Shown: in pieces, positions 46,795-58,555 of the stretch | Layout: each line of letters starts with the position of its first letter | How positions within the stretch are numbered: the stretch's first letter is position 1 | Source: Rhabdophis nuchalis | Taxonomy: Eukaryota > Chordata > Lepidosauria > Squamata > Natricidae | Reading direction: 5' to 3' | Assembly (NCBI GenBank): GCA_039707465.1 | Contig: CM077644.1 | Coordinates: forward strand, 84,700,375 to 84,764,374 | Length of the DNA stretch: 64,000 nt | Notes under the pieces: model-generated | Told to the model about the DNA's origin: nothing | Database searches by the model: none | Seen by the model: the letters and a program-made list of their open reading frames with translations, nothing else | Position numbers and translations under genes: made by a program

Positions 46795-47480
46795 CAAAGG
46801 AGGGCTACCTTCCACTTGCTTGTCGATGTCCCTTGAGGTCCTAACCCACAGGGTCCATGGAAAGGAAGAAAAACAGTAACAAAGTAATGCAAGCAGTGTG
46901 CCCTATCATTTTCATCACATCACAATGTAACAAATTTGCAGTGTGACCCTGGTTTCATCAGAATGACAGAAAACAGTAGGATGCTATAAATTCCTTACCA
47001 ACCCAGTTTTTATCACTTTCTCCCCCTCCCTTAACAGGGCAACATATTTCTAAAACAAAGCAACCACACTGTATTTTTTTCTTAGACTTCTTGTGGGATT
47101 TGTCAACATTCCAGAGACATTATTTCACATGAAACAATGATGAGGTGCAGAGTTTTACTATTCCATAACCCATGTATGCTTTTATCCTTGAAAATAATAT
47201 AAATTGAATCAAATAGCCAACTGCCAAGAAGCTACAGACATCTTGATAGCTAAAGGCATACTCCAAATTTAATCCATTTGCCTGCTGTATTTAAATGATG
47301 GTGGCCGTTTAAGGCAACTGTGTAGCATGCTTGACATTTATAAGGAACAGGTGACTTTCATTCAAGTAGAGAAGGCGTGTTTGGCATCCCTGGAGTAAAG
47401 CATAAGGATAGTAGAAAAGCTAACACCAGAAATAAGGAAAAGGCAGTGACAGCTACACATAGGTGGCTTGAGAACTTTGT
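46795..47480. other. Non-coding DNA, nothing recognised
   Basis: No feature could be supported. Confidence 0.45.
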
Positions 47481-47484
47481 TAGA

Positions 47485-47705
47485 TTTGTATCCTGTCCTT
47501 TGTACACAAGTTTAAGGGGATGTAAATTGTTCTTTGTCTTTCTAATTTTCCCTCCAATAAGAATGCTCTAGAGAAGGATGGGCTGAGAGAGAGAAGGACT
47601 GAGCCAAAGTCAACCAATGAGCTTCTATAGCAGAAGATAAACTAGATCCCAGGCGCTCTTGTTCTGGTCCAACACTTTAACCATCTTAGCACATTGTTTA
47701 ATGTT
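47485..47705 (-). mobile_element. tRNA-derived SINE, third type (minus), decayed
   Basis: GGATGGGCTGAGAGAGAGAAGG, GCCAAAGTCAACCA and GGTCCAACACTTTAACCATC match in antisense the SINE at 33405. The 3' part to the left is strongly diverged. Confidence 0.6.
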
Positions 47706-48105
47706 ATGGTTTTATGGTTTTATTCAGTAATATCTCAAAGACAGAATGTTGAACTGGTATTACACTGTGGGAAAGGCAGGTAAATCTTGAGCCTCAGGTG
47801 TCTTTTTTCACCCTGCTAGGCAGGCTGTCTTCTATTTCCTTCTTAGAGCTTTAGAACCTTCCTGTCCTAAAGAATAATATATGCCATATGAAAAACATCT
47901 AGAAACATCTAATGTCCTGCTGCATGAGAACTGGAAAATGTATTTTAATCTATTATGATAACACAATAGATAATTCAGATTTCAAGTCAGTGATTCAAAC
48001 TGGAATGTTCAGATTTAGCTGTAACAAAAATCTGTACTGTAAGCATGTGTAGCACTCCAATTCAGATAGAAAGCTATGCTTGATTTGTGGACAGCATAAT
48101 ACTAA
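47706..48105. other. Non-coding DNA, nothing recognised
   Basis: AT-rich, no motif. Confidence 0.4.
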
Positions 48106-48107
48106 AA

Positions 48108-48850
48108 GAGCTGTGGTGCCACAGTGGTTAGAGTGCACTACTGCAGACTACTTCTGCTGACTGCCGACTACTTCTGCTGACTGCCGACTGCAAGCAGTTC
48201 AGCAGTTCAACTCTGACTGGCTCGACAATACAATACAATACAATACAATACAATACAATACAATACAATACAATACAATACAATACAATACAATACAATA
48301 CAATACAATAGCAGAGTTGGAAGGGACCTTGTAGGTCTTCTAGTCCAACCCCCTGCGTGGGCAGGAACCCTACACCATTTCAGACAAATGGCTATCCAAC
48401 ATCCTTTTAAAGACTTCCAGGGTTGGGGCATTCACAACCTCTGGAGGCAAGCTGTTCCAGAGGTTAATTGTTCTAACTGTCAGGAAATTTCTCCTTAGTT
48501 CTAAGTTGCTTCTCTCCTTGATTAGTTTCCATCCATTGCTTCTTGTCCTGCCCCCAGGTGCCTTGGAGAGTAGTTTGACTCCCTCTTCTTTGTGGCACCC
48601 TCTGAGATATCGGAACACTGCTATCATGTCTCCCCTGGTCCTTCTCTTCATCAAACTAGACATACCCAGCTCCTGCAACCGTTCTTCATATGTTTTAGTC
48701 TCCAGTTCCCTAATCATCTTGACTCAGTCTTCCATCTTTCCGAGGTCAGTAAAATGAGGATCCAGATTGCTGGGGGCAATAGGCTGACTCCATAAACTTA
48801 GAGAGGTCTATAAAGCATTGTGGTATATGTCTAACTGCTATTGTTATGTG
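48108..48850 (+). mobile_element. MIR-like SINE split by a CR1
   Basis: The head and box B part lie at 48108-48224 and the core and tail (TTGACTCAGTCTTCC, AAAATGAGGATCCAG, TCTAACTGCTATTG) at 48719-48850. A 20 bp unit GACTACTTCTGCTGACTGCC is duplicated in the head. The two parts join cleanly when compared with the intact copy at 42346. Confidence 0.88.
48225..48718 (-). mobile_element. CR1 LINE 3' end (minus) inside a SINE, with (ATACA)n tail
   Basis: An open frame of 115 codons runs from MIRELETKTYEERLQELGMS to MLDSHLSEMV without a break, so this is the least decayed CR1 here. The pentanucleotide tail spans about 48226-48309. The 5' end is at AAGATGATTAGGGAACTGG, the same as in the 46367 copy. 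It must be younger than the SINE it splits. Confidence 0.94.
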
Positions 48851-48859
48851 CCATATTTA

Positions 48860-49254
48860 AGGATAAAGTTTAATGGATGACAATCAGTATGTTTAGCAAC
48901 CACTTGAAGTTACCACAAACTTGAATGAAAACAAAAATGACTTAATATGAATCGTTGTACTTACAACTATTGTAACATTTCTGTAATCATGTGATAATTT
49001 GAGCCCTTGGCAAACAACATGTATTTACGATAGGGTCACAGGATTGTTATTTGTGACCTTCACAAGGGGCTTCCAAAAAGTAAAGTCTATAGGACAAGCT
49101 GGATTTCCTTAATGAATATGTAATTTGCTTAATGACCATCATAATTTGCTTAACAACAGCTGCAAGATTGGGCCCGGCTCACTTAATTACTGCATCACCT
49201 AGCAATGGAAGTCCCTGACACAATTGTGGTCATAAATTGAGGACTACCTGTGAG
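48860..49254 (+). mobile_element. TA-MITE-1 copy, divergent
   Basis: The 3' end AATTGTGGTCATAAATTGAGG followed by ACTACCTG is clear. Upstream landmarks (CAACTATTGTAACATTTC, GTGACCTTCACAAGG, TGCTTAACAACAGC) are diverged, so this is an old copy. Confidence 0.75.
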
Positions 49255-50489
49255 GCTTTAGAAATAATAACACCTTGAACTGGGACTGGAAAGATAATAT
49301 TCCATGTTACAAAAAGAAAAGGCACAGCAGCTTCGTTAAGCTTCAAAAATTATGGCAATCAAATAATGGTCTGTTTGCCAAATTCATTTTTTCTTCCTCC
49401 CCTCCCCTCCCCAAACTTGTCTGAGTAGCTTGACTGCAGGGATGTTAAATGCTTACCTTTAGTAACACTTAAACACAGGGAAAGAAAACAAGTAAAAATA
49501 CCTTTTTTTCTTTAAAAAATCCTTTATTGACCTTCTAAAGAAGAATGTACCAGCATGAGATGAAATAGTCCTAGTATTTGCAAACTCTGTATTCAATTAG
49601 GTATGTCTTAGAACTCAAAACATTGACTCTGTAGCCAAGAGCGCGAAAGGATGTGGCTTTGTAAGTTGTGAAAATAACGACACCATAGATGTTCAGCCAA
49701 ATTGGGGGGAAGCTTCTAAATGCCATTTTAGGAACGATTACTGAGTGAATTGCCCGTAACTGTTTGTCACCTCCCAAAGCTCAACTGTAGAAAGGAGCCA
49801 TTGAATTGAGTTCCTAATCTTTTCTTTTCTTTTCTTTTTCTTATCCAGTTCTTTCAGATCAAGTCAAGTGGAATATAAAGGTTTTATTTCCACTGAAATC
49901 TTCTGTGTGTGAAATTAGAGCTTTGGAATCAAAACTTTCCCAGCGGTTCTTTTTTTTTTTATTTCTTCTTCTTTACAGTAAGTACTTGGTGTTTAATTAC
50001 TTGACTTTTACATGGTTCAACCTCAGAGACCTCACTAACTCGCTCAGTCTTTAGGTGTATTGTTCAGATTGCTCAATGGTTCTCTTTAGCTTGTTAACAC
50101 CTACAGTGTCAGATGGTTAAAAAAAGAAGGAAAACCCTACCAAATTACAAATCTGGAACACTGACAGAACCTATTGACAATATACATGGACTAAAAAAAG
50201 ATTTTATATTGTAGCCCTTATTTAGAAGTCTCGAGCAAGCTTTTTTTTCCTGGTCAGAGTAAGAAATAGTTTGCCAGGCATGGAGCCTTTGTCATGAATT
50301 GTATAAAATCAAATTATGGGGTACTTTTGATTTTTTTTTTAAAAAAAATCTTATTTAGCATATTACATTTCTATCCTTTTACTCCCATGGGTCCCCAAAC
50401 AATTGACAAAAGACTAATAAAAACAATTTCAAATGAAACCATAATAAGCCAACAATGCTTAAAACAAGCAATATAAAAATTAAATTCAT
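49255..50489. other. Non-coding DNA with small T-rich repeats
   Basis: A (TTTTC)n run lies at 49820-49842. The remainder has no recognised transposon and may be unique DNA. Confidence 0.4.
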
Positions 50490-51060
50490 GCTAAAAAGCA
50501 AAAAGAAAAAGAAAATGACGAGGGATACAAAAGAAGGGCTGGCTGTTGAATAGTGTCACCTTACAAATGTCTGGGTGAACAAATTTGCCTTCAGTTATTT
50601 TCTGAAAGAAACCATTGTGGAATCCGGTCAAATACCTCTTAGATGAAAATTGGTCTGGCAAGCCCTACTCATTGCCATTGTGCTGTGAGCAGAATCCATC
50701 AGTGAGGCCACAAGTATGGCCTCTCCAGTTGATTTTAATGCACAAGCTTGATGGTAGTGGAGGAGATTTCAAAACCTTAAATTGAGCATAATAGTTGACA
50801 GGCAATCAAAGTAGCACTTTCAGTTCCAATGTTATATGATGCCGTAGAACCACCCAGTTTTTAACAACCAGACAGCTAGATTGTGCTCCTGTTGTTGCTT
50901 TCTGATTGCCTTTATCCACACAGAGTGCATTGCCATAATCCAACTAAGAAGTTGTTAGAGCGTTGATCATTCCTGGCCAGAGAAGGCATCTGTGTTTACC
51001 TAGTTCCTAGGGAGTGATATTTCTTCCAGTGGATATCACTTTCATGATTCCTGGGCTAGA
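50490..51060 (-). mobile_element. Ancient L2-type LINE remnant (minus)
   Basis: In antisense order, GTCTGGGTGAACAAATTTGCC, TTGTGGAATCCGGTC, the TGCATTGCCATAATCCAAC line and GTTGTTAGAGCGTTG match the style of a vertebrate LINE 3' region. No open frame remains. The family call is tentative. Confidence 0.4.
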
Positions 51061-52320
51061 GAATCTCTTGTCTATAGTATCTCCATCTTATTATGATTCG
51101 TCTTCAGTTTGCTGATTTTCATCTGCTTCATCACTTTCTTTAGAGAGCTTAGAGGTAACTGTCTAATATTTCCTGATCCAGGGGAAAATGAAAAACACAA
51201 TTTGGTATCACAAAGAGACATGATGGTAGATCTTCTTCAGATACTGAAGTGCAGAGATAAAAGATTAGAATTTAGCGAATTGAACAATTCAAGCATTATG
51301 GGTCAAACAGAAAATTTCTGATGGCACCATTGCAGATTGGAACAGAATCTGTGTAACAATTCCAATGCCTCATCATTGCATCTCTCCAGCCATATCCCAT
51401 GGTTCATGGTGTCAAAGACCACTAAGAGGTCTAGTATCAAGAAGGCAGGACTCCTTTGCATTTTTTCTAATAGACATAATCAATCAGGACAACTAAGAAT
51501 GTTTGTACCACATCCAGGATCAAATTTAGACTTAAATAGATCTAGAATATTCAGTTTTTCGACAAGCATGCACCAGCCTGGAAACACCTCCTAATCCTAC
51601 CTAAGAAAATAACACATAATAAAAATACTACCTCAAGAACAACCTAGAAAGGATATGTACTATTTGGGCCATCCAAAGGGTAAGTATTTGTTCATCATAT
51701 GTTTGTGTATTTATCATGTGTACTTTATATGGTTGTCTAATTTGCAAAATGTGATGTGGGTGGTGTACAATAAAATAGTATATGTATTAGATATTATAGA
51801 TCGAGAAATTGTCCAGGAATCTTTTTTTTTTTTTTTTTGAAGCAGAGTCAATTTTCAGTTTTAACTAGATAACCTATGTCCCCTTGGATCATTTTTTTTC
51901 AGAGATATTTCCTTATCTAAAAAGAGAAACAGAATAATCAAGGGCAGGCAAAAAGCAGTGCGAGCATGAATGACTTCTGTCTTCCAGCCAGTTTCTCCAT
52001 TGATTTTCTTGTGCTGAATCTGGCAGAGCGCATAGGGAATTTTCCTCCCTTCTTGTTCCCCTTCCAATAAGCATTGTTGGGTTGTGGATAGAGTGAAGGT
52101 TTGCAAGACTGTCAAAGAGTGTTGAAAATGAAGATCACATGATTGCAGCAGCAACTCAGCAGCAGCTGTTAGCACTGAAGCAGCCACAACTTCCCCAAAC
52201 TTCATTCCTTCAGGAGATATGAGATGTTGAACACAAGTAAGCAAGCTAGTCCATTTGAAGTGTCTTGGTTCAAAAATAGGTTGTCCCATGATGCATTGTT
52301 TATCCAGTTAAAGGTCATGA
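51061..52320. other. Non-coding DNA, nothing recognised
   Basis: A T run of 16 bases lies at 51822-51838. Open frames have no domain. Confidence 0.4.
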
Positions 52321-52321
52321 C

Positions 52322-52346
52322 AACAACAATAATAATAATAATAATA
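52322..52346. repeat. (AAT)n microsatellite at the LINE tail
   Basis: CAACAACAATAATAATAAT run at the 3' end of the minus L2-like LINE. Confidence 0.9.
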
Positions 52347-52808
52347 TTTAATTTTGTATACCGCATCCTCTCCCCAAGGGGACTCGGCGCGGTGCACAGG
52401 GAAATTAAAACATATAAAATATATACAAACAATAAATACAATAAATAAAAACAGATTAAATTAATCGTCCCTGCGCTAAAACCCCCATTAAAACTAAATT
52501 CCCTAAACACCCCAGAGGTAGAGACTAACCAAGGCCGGCCAAGTAGAAAAAGTGTGTTTTCAATTTTTGACGGAAGGAGCGGAGGTCCGTAGTTGTTCTA
52601 ATGTCGGGGGGGGGGGTCGTTCCAGAGGGCTGGGCCCGCCACAGAGAAGGCCCTTCCCCTGGGCGTCGTCCGCTGACACAGTCTAGTGGACGGCACCCGG
52701 AGAAGTCCCTCTCTGTGGGAGCGAATCGGCCGTGAGGATGTATGGGGCAGGATCCAATCCCGCAGATAGCTAGGTCCCGAGCCATGGAGCGTTTTGAAGA
52801 TGACAACC
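52345..52808 (-). mobile_element. L2-like LINE 3' end (minus)
   Basis: Antisense 3' end ACCGCATCCTCTCCCC and CTCGGCGCGGTGCACAGG, UTR, then ORF2 C-terminus on the minus strand: VVIFKTLHGSGPSYLRD, RSHREGLLRVPSTRLCQRTTP and RAFSVAGPALWND. A G run at about 52609-52617 shifts the frame near WND. It is 5' truncated at GTTGTCATCTTC. Confidence 0.87.
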
Positions 52809-52959
52809 AACACAAGAGTTTTAGAAGTATATAGATATGCTCAGTATTAATCAGCAGCCATGGATTGAATAAGGGAACATAAAGGAAGCTGCAATGTATT
52901 CATAAACTTTGCTTTGCATTGCCAATATAAATAATGTTATGGCACATTGAAGGTCCTCT

Positions 52960-53078
52960 CCATACTATCTGTCTCTTAGTCCTGGTTTGTCTTTTTTATG
53001 TATTGTTCTAAAAATTTGATTGGTTTGGTTTTAATATTTTAATAATTTGTCTTTTTATAAACGGTAAGCCACCAGAGG
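52960..53078 (+). mobile_element. Possible old LINE tail before a TAGA array
   Basis: TAAACGGTAAGCCACCAGAGG resembles an L2-type 3' terminus, and the TAGA array follows directly. There is no coding support. Confidence 0.3.
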
Positions 53079-53079
53079 T

Positions 53080-53198
<119 letters not shown>

Positions 53199-54293
53199 CT
53201 ACAACTATGGCCACTTTTGATAATACTCTTGATATTTGCAGATTACCTGATATAAACCTGAAGGTGGTTATAAGATGAGGCTTGGTCTAAAACAAATAGA
53301 CTTGATCATTTTAGCATTTGTTCTGAATACCTTGAAAAGGCTTGCTGTACAATGTGATTTCACATTGGTGTTGGTCAAATAGGTGCAGGAAGGAAAGAGG
53401 CAGGAGGGAGAGAGAAATTGAGAGGGTTCTTTGTTTGGGTAATTGGTATTAAAAGGCTTGTCCCATCAGTATGTCAGACCTTTCAATTAAATAAGCGTGC
53501 AACTCTTATCATGTTGTAAATTAAATTGCTTTCTTTTGAAAGCACAAATTCTTTGAGAGGCCCTGAAATTAAACCCCAATCAAAATATAGTTTTAAAAGA
53601 AGATGATTGAAGACCTACATTTGAGTATGTGATGACAGCACTTACAATGAATGCTAAATCGTTGCGTCCTCTTGAGAAGGTGTGAAGTATTTCTCATTGT
53701 ACGATTTTGCTATTAAATCATTTAATACTCTTCCTAACCCACAGAGAAAACAAGTTTAATCAGTTCTTTCTGTCCCCAGAAAGGATGTACTTTCCAAAGC
53801 CAAATATCATATATACAGTGAGCAAAGAGCATCAAATTACTTTGAATAGAATAAAAAGGCATAAAAATCTTTGGGTAGTATCCAACACATTGCCAAAATG
53901 TGTTGGATAGATTTACAATAGTAAAGAGGCTCTCAAAACAAAAAGGAATCCAAGCATTTATTTTCTCTCCAAATCTGGAGACCAATATAGATATAAAGAA
54001 AGAGATGACATACATTGCTATTGTTTTTGTATTTTTAAAATTCAAAATGATAAACTGACAATATTTTTTCAAAGATCCCATGAATTTTGTCATTCTTTCC
54101 CAGTTTTTCCTAGTTGATTGAATGGGCTTGGTAAGGTGGTAACCCAAGTCATAATTCCCTTGACTCAGGAAAACAATTCCTATAGATTACACGGAGAAGG
54201 CCATGTTATATCTTCTTAGCGGTGATACGGAGGTTTAATTATATATTGGAAAAACCTTGGAAGATGAGTTGCAAAGATGCTGTCTAGGTAATA
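53199..54293. other. Non-coding DNA, nothing recognised
   Basis: The 137 codon minus frame at 53734-54147 shows no domain or family resemblance I can name. Confidence 0.4.
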
Positions 54294-54432
54294 TAGGTAG
54301 TCCTTGACTTCTGACTACAATTGAGCCCAACATTTCTGTTGTTACCTGAAACATTTATTAAGTGAGTGTTGCCCCATTTTATGACTTTAATTGCCACAAT
54401 TGTTAAGTGAAACAGTGAAGTTGTTACGTTTG

Positions 54433-55281
54433 CAGGAGTGGGCTGCTGGGGGTTTGCAGGGATTCAGGACAACCTCTAACTAAGATTCTGTGCAGTTTGG
54501 AGAACTCCCAAATACCACTCCTGGCTGGCCCCGGCCACCCTGCCCCTCCCAGGAGTCCCCATGCAGCCCGTTTGGGATGCATGTAAGTGCAGGGCACATG
54601 CGGCAGCTCAGGGAAGGTGAACAATGGACCTACAAGACGTTTGGGAGGCCAGAAACAGGCCTCCAGATGGCCTCTGGAGCCTGGGGATGCCAGTTCCACC
54701 CTCCTAGCTTGAGGAAAGCCTCCAGAGCCTAGGGAGGGCAAAAACATCCTCCCATGATGGAGGAGGCCAACTAGGCCAGTGATGGCGAACCTATGGCAGG
54801 CGTGCCACAGGTGCACATGGAGCCATTTGGCAGAGCATGCGAGGCATGCGTGCTGGCCAGCTTATTTAGCCATTTTTCACTCTCCCCAGGCTTTATAGGA
54901 GCTTCCGGTTTGCTCGTAGCATCATTTTTAGTCCTCTGGAGGCTTCCGGGAAGCTTCTGAAGCCTCAAGAGGGCCTCTGAGTGGGCACAGGGGGCTGTTT
55001 ATGCCCTACCCAGGCTCCTATAAAGCCTCTGGAGCCTGAGGAGGGCGAAAAAAGCATGTAGAAAATGGGTGGAGAGCCTGTCATGCACGCATACGCACTA
55101 GGGGGAGTGCATTGCATTATGGGTGTGGCATGCCAGCACACAACCCTCCTGCGCTCTCCCCCTTATGGCACGTGAGCCTAAAAAGGTTCACCATCGCTGA
55201 ACTAGCCCATGCCCACCATGGCCATGCCCAGCCAGCAACCAGGCAGAGAACCCCTTGTTAAAAAATATTAAGCCCATCCCG
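54433..55281 (+). mobile_element. hAT-type element A, host of a second hAT
   Basis: It begins CAGGAGTGGGCTGCTG and ends TTAAGCCCATCCCG. Flanks TACGTTTG (54425-54432) and TAAGTTAG (55282-55289) match at six of eight positions, and the right one equals the undisturbed MITE sequence. The interior has GGAGAACTCCCAAATACCAC, in common with the hAT at 63341. No transposase is encoded. Confidence 0.75.
54777..55199 (+). mobile_element. hAT-type element B, 423 bp, nested
   Basis: Termini are CAGTGATGGCGAACCT and AGGTTCACCATCGCTG, inverted with two mismatches. The 8 bp flanks AACTAGGC (54769-54776) and AACTAGCC (55200-55207) differ by one base. The interior is CG-rich and non-coding. It lies wholly within hAT element A. 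Confidence 0.93.
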
Positions 55282-55428
55282 TAAGTTAGTAACATGTTTG
55301 TTAAGCGAATCTGGCTTCCCCACTGACTTCGCTTGTCACAAGGTCACAGAAGGTGATCCCGTGACCCAGGACACTGTAACCATCATAGAAATGAGTCAGT
55401 TCCCAAGCTAGTTAGTTAGTTATCATCT

Positions 55429-55882
55429 TTAAAGCGCTCCATGGCACGGGACCTAGTTATCTGCGGGATCGGATTCTGCCCCACACATCCCTGCGACCGA
55501 TCCGCTCCCACAGAGAGGGACTACTCCGGGTGCCGTCCACTAGGCTACGCCAGCGGGCGACGCCCAGGGGAAGGGCCTTCTCTGTGGCGGGCCCAGCCCT
55601 CTGGAACGACCTTCCCCCCGACATCAGAACAACTACGGACCTCCGCTCCTTCCGTCAAAAACTCAAAACACACTTTTTCTGCTTGGCCGGCCTAGCTTAG
55701 GCTCCCGTCTTTTTATAGGGCTTTAGGGGTTTTAGTATAATTTAATTTAAGGGATTTTAGCGCAGGGACAATTGTTTAATTCGTTTCTTAACTATTTATT
55801 TTTTCTATGTATTTTATATTGGTTTTTATTCCCTGTGCACCGCTCCGTGTCCCTTTGGGGAGAGGAGGCGGTATATAAATAA

Positions 55883-55919
<37 letters not shown>

Positions 55920-55939
55920 TATTATTATTATTATTATTA
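55429..55939 (+). mobile_element. L2-like LINE 3' end inside TA-MITE-1
   Basis: The frame codes for the LHGTGP region, RSHREGL-like blocks, RAFSVAGPALWND (with a shift) and LKTHFFCLAGLA, then a UTR and the end TGCACCGCTCCGTGTCCC, GCGGTATATAAATAAA and (TTA)n. TTATCATCT lies on both sides (55420-55428 and 55940-55948), a likely target duplication. Confidence 0.88.
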
Positions 55940-55943
55940 TTAT
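55886..55943 (+). repeat. (ATT)n microsatellite at the LINE tail
   Basis: Trinucleotide run of about 19 units directly at the L2-like 3' end, with one TTT interruption. Confidence 0.95.
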
Positions 55944-56079
55944 CATCTGAATTTTGATCATTTGACTATGGAGGTACTGCAATGGTCATAAGTGTAAAAA
56001 AAAATCCTTTTTCAATCCTGTTCTAATTTTGAACAGTCACTAAATGAACTGTTGTAAGTCAAGGACTACCTATAGTCAG

Positions 56080-56420
56080 ATATAAGTGGGCTTAGGCCAC
56101 AGCTGCATAGTGGGCAGAGCAAGACTCTCAGGACGGACCCTCCCTAAATCATCTGGCTGAAAAAGGATGGAAGGAGAATTTTATTTATTTTATTTATTAA
56201 TTTTGTTTACTACCCATTTTCCACCTTTCAGCATTAAAATGAAACCATAAATATTTTATACTTTTACTTTCAGATTTGCAAGATTCTATTAATGTAGCTT
56301 TACAATAAAGTAGAATTAGCTTATTTGGTCATATTTTCTACCTGGTTTACCTGGTAAAGCATGTGGGAAGGGATTTGGCCTAGCCTTCTTGAACATGTGC
56401 ATGTGTTTGTAATATGGTGG
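56080..56420. other. Non-coding DNA, possible minus LINE tail at 56178-56240
   Basis: TTTACTACCCATTTTCCACC resembles an antisense LINE end. The evidence is weak. Confidence 0.3.
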
Positions 56421-56428
56421 TTTATAAC

Positions 56429-56799
56429 AAGTGGTGGGATTCAAATAATTTAACAACCGGTTGTCTGCCCTAATGACCATCTGGATAGGCAGGGCTCGGT
56501 GATCATGTGATTGGGTGGGTGCAGCCAACTCAATGTCACTCAGGTCGATGGACACTTTGTCTTAGCTGTTACAATCTAATAAGGGTTAATCGGGGAGGCA
56601 GTTTCTGTAAGCAGGGCAATAAAGATTGGACTAGAAACAACACCAGAATGTTTCCTTCCTGCCTTCCTTACAGGATTAGCCCTGTAAAGTGGAAAAAAAA
56701 CAAAATGAGATTTCTTCCAACAACCGGTTCTCTGAACTGCTTAGAAAGTTAACAATCACTTCTTCCGAATAGGTGTGGACTGGCTGAATCCCACCACTG
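56429..56799 (+). mobile_element. hAT-type element C, 371 bp, exact 8 bp duplication
   Basis: Termini AAGTGGTGGGATTCA and TGAATCCCACCACTG are inverted apart from the first bases. TTTATAAC flanks both ends without mismatch (56421-56428, 56800-56807). ACAACCGGTT lies near both ends. No coding capacity. It is the clearest copy of the GTGGTGGGATTCA family. Confidence 0.95.
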
Positions 56800-56807
56800 T
56801 TTATAAC

Positions 56808-58550
56808 TCAGAAGTAAATAAATGTTTTGTGCTTTATACTGCTGGATATTAGCTTATTCATTTATTGTTACATCAGTCGATCATATTTTTTTTAAAGGGA
56901 TAAACATTTTCTCACTTCCCTGGAGCAACAGATTTTTGGATTATTTTGCCATGTTTTTGAGACATCAGACAATAGAAAATTATTACCAAATAAATTTATG
57001 ACTCCATGTCTGAGAGAGAAAGGGAGAGAAAATTATTTTGCAATGGCTTCTGTTTAATTTGCATACGACTGATTAATTTTTATGAACTTGGATGCACTTC
57101 TAGTTTAAATGGAATGCTTTGTGTATAGTAAGATGCGAATATTATTAAACGTCACTTTGGTTTGCCTTGGTTGTCGTGGGAACCTTTGCCTTCAGGTAAC
57201 CAGCAATGGAGCAGATTTAGCGCTGTTTTGTAGCTGAACGCAAACAGACACGCACATACATACACATAGCATCTTACTTAAAAGCAATCGTGTCTGTATT
57301 AATTAATTTCAGAATAGAAATCTCCACACAGTCTAATAAAATTTACTGCAGTGTGAAAAACAACAGCAATTCAGTTATAACAGTGTAGCCTTAAAACTAG
57401 TTATAGTTTACTTTGTTAGTTGCTGGAGGGATAAAAAGATATAAACATGGTTAGCACTTCTGGGAGTCTCATTTCTGCTTTTTTTTTTAAAAAAAAAATG
57501 ATAAACAGTAGTAAGTAGCAGTAAGCAGCAATGGTCCCTCAGAGCAAAATTCTTATTAAATAAGAATATGTGGCTGGATACAATGAACTTTCAAAAGCTT
57601 TGGGGGAAAATATTTCTAGAGTCATTCATTTAAATCTTCGTAATAGTTTTACAGGCTCCAGTAGCCATAAATGGTGTGACTGAATGTTTCTCAGTAAGAT
57701 CGGCAAACAAATTGATGCTTCCCAGCAGGGTAGACTCTTCAGATGACAGAGAGAGTGAGATTCTGTTTGAATGCATGAAAGAAACATGATACTGTAATTT
57801 CATAGTTATTGTACAGTTAAATCCTGGCTTCTAAACTTTATTTTTTTATCTCTCTCTCTTTTCTTATCAAGAGCCATAGCACTGTATGCAGGGATATCCA
57901 TGGGCACTCAGATGCAAACATTCATTTACTCTGCAATCTTTGCAATATTGCTACTTTGCATAAGAATATATTGTTCTATGTGTATCATTCCCATTTAAAT
58001 ATATAGGTTTTGCTTATGTCCTATTGTCCAGTATCGGAAAGATTATGAATCTATGACTGCATAATGCTTTAGTAAGAGACCATGGCATACTGTAAATATT
58101 TGTGTAACTCTTCTTGTTTGGGTGACTTAAATATCAGAAGTTTAGACAACCAACATATTACAGTGGTAATGGACCAAAATTTGTAGCACCCAGAGGAAGA
58201 AATCTTTCAGGAGCATTTCATAGGCTATCACTTCTTTGAAGGATTTAACACATTTTTAAAATTCCCAGAGAGCTATTTGGATCCTTTTTAAAAAAAACAA
58301 CAACCAAATCCTTAATTTAAATGTTTTGTCTTTCATTGGGATTTTAAGTTATCTGTTCATATCAAATATCAAAAATACTCATGAATGTAAAAAAACATCA
58401 ATATCTGATATACCAATACAACCCCAGTGTTTTTTAGTTTAACATTAAAAAAAAATCAGAGTTCAAAAAACTTTTACAAACTTAGTCTTACAATTTTTCT
58501 AAATTACATATCTGCGTGTAATTGTTAGCATTCCGTAACTGTATAAAATA
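56808..58550. other. Unique DNA, candidate conserved non-coding region
   Basis: No transposon is recognised in 1.7 kb that is bordered by dense repeats on both sides. The part 57030-57400 has balanced, non-repetitive text with TAATTAATT words. Function is unknown and conservation untested. Confidence 0.4.
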
Positions 58551-58555
58551 GTTTC

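Larger units (their letters stand above)
54294..56072 (-). mobile_element. TA-MITE-1 copy split by a hAT nest and an L2-like LINE
   Basis: Segments 54294-54432, 55282-55428 and 55940-56072 join into one copy in minus orientation. It starts TAGGTAGTCCTTGACTTC and ends CAAGGACTACCTA. Junction words such as GTTGTTA/TAAGTTAGTAAC reconstruct the sequence seen in the intact copy at 21067. Confidence 0.9.
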
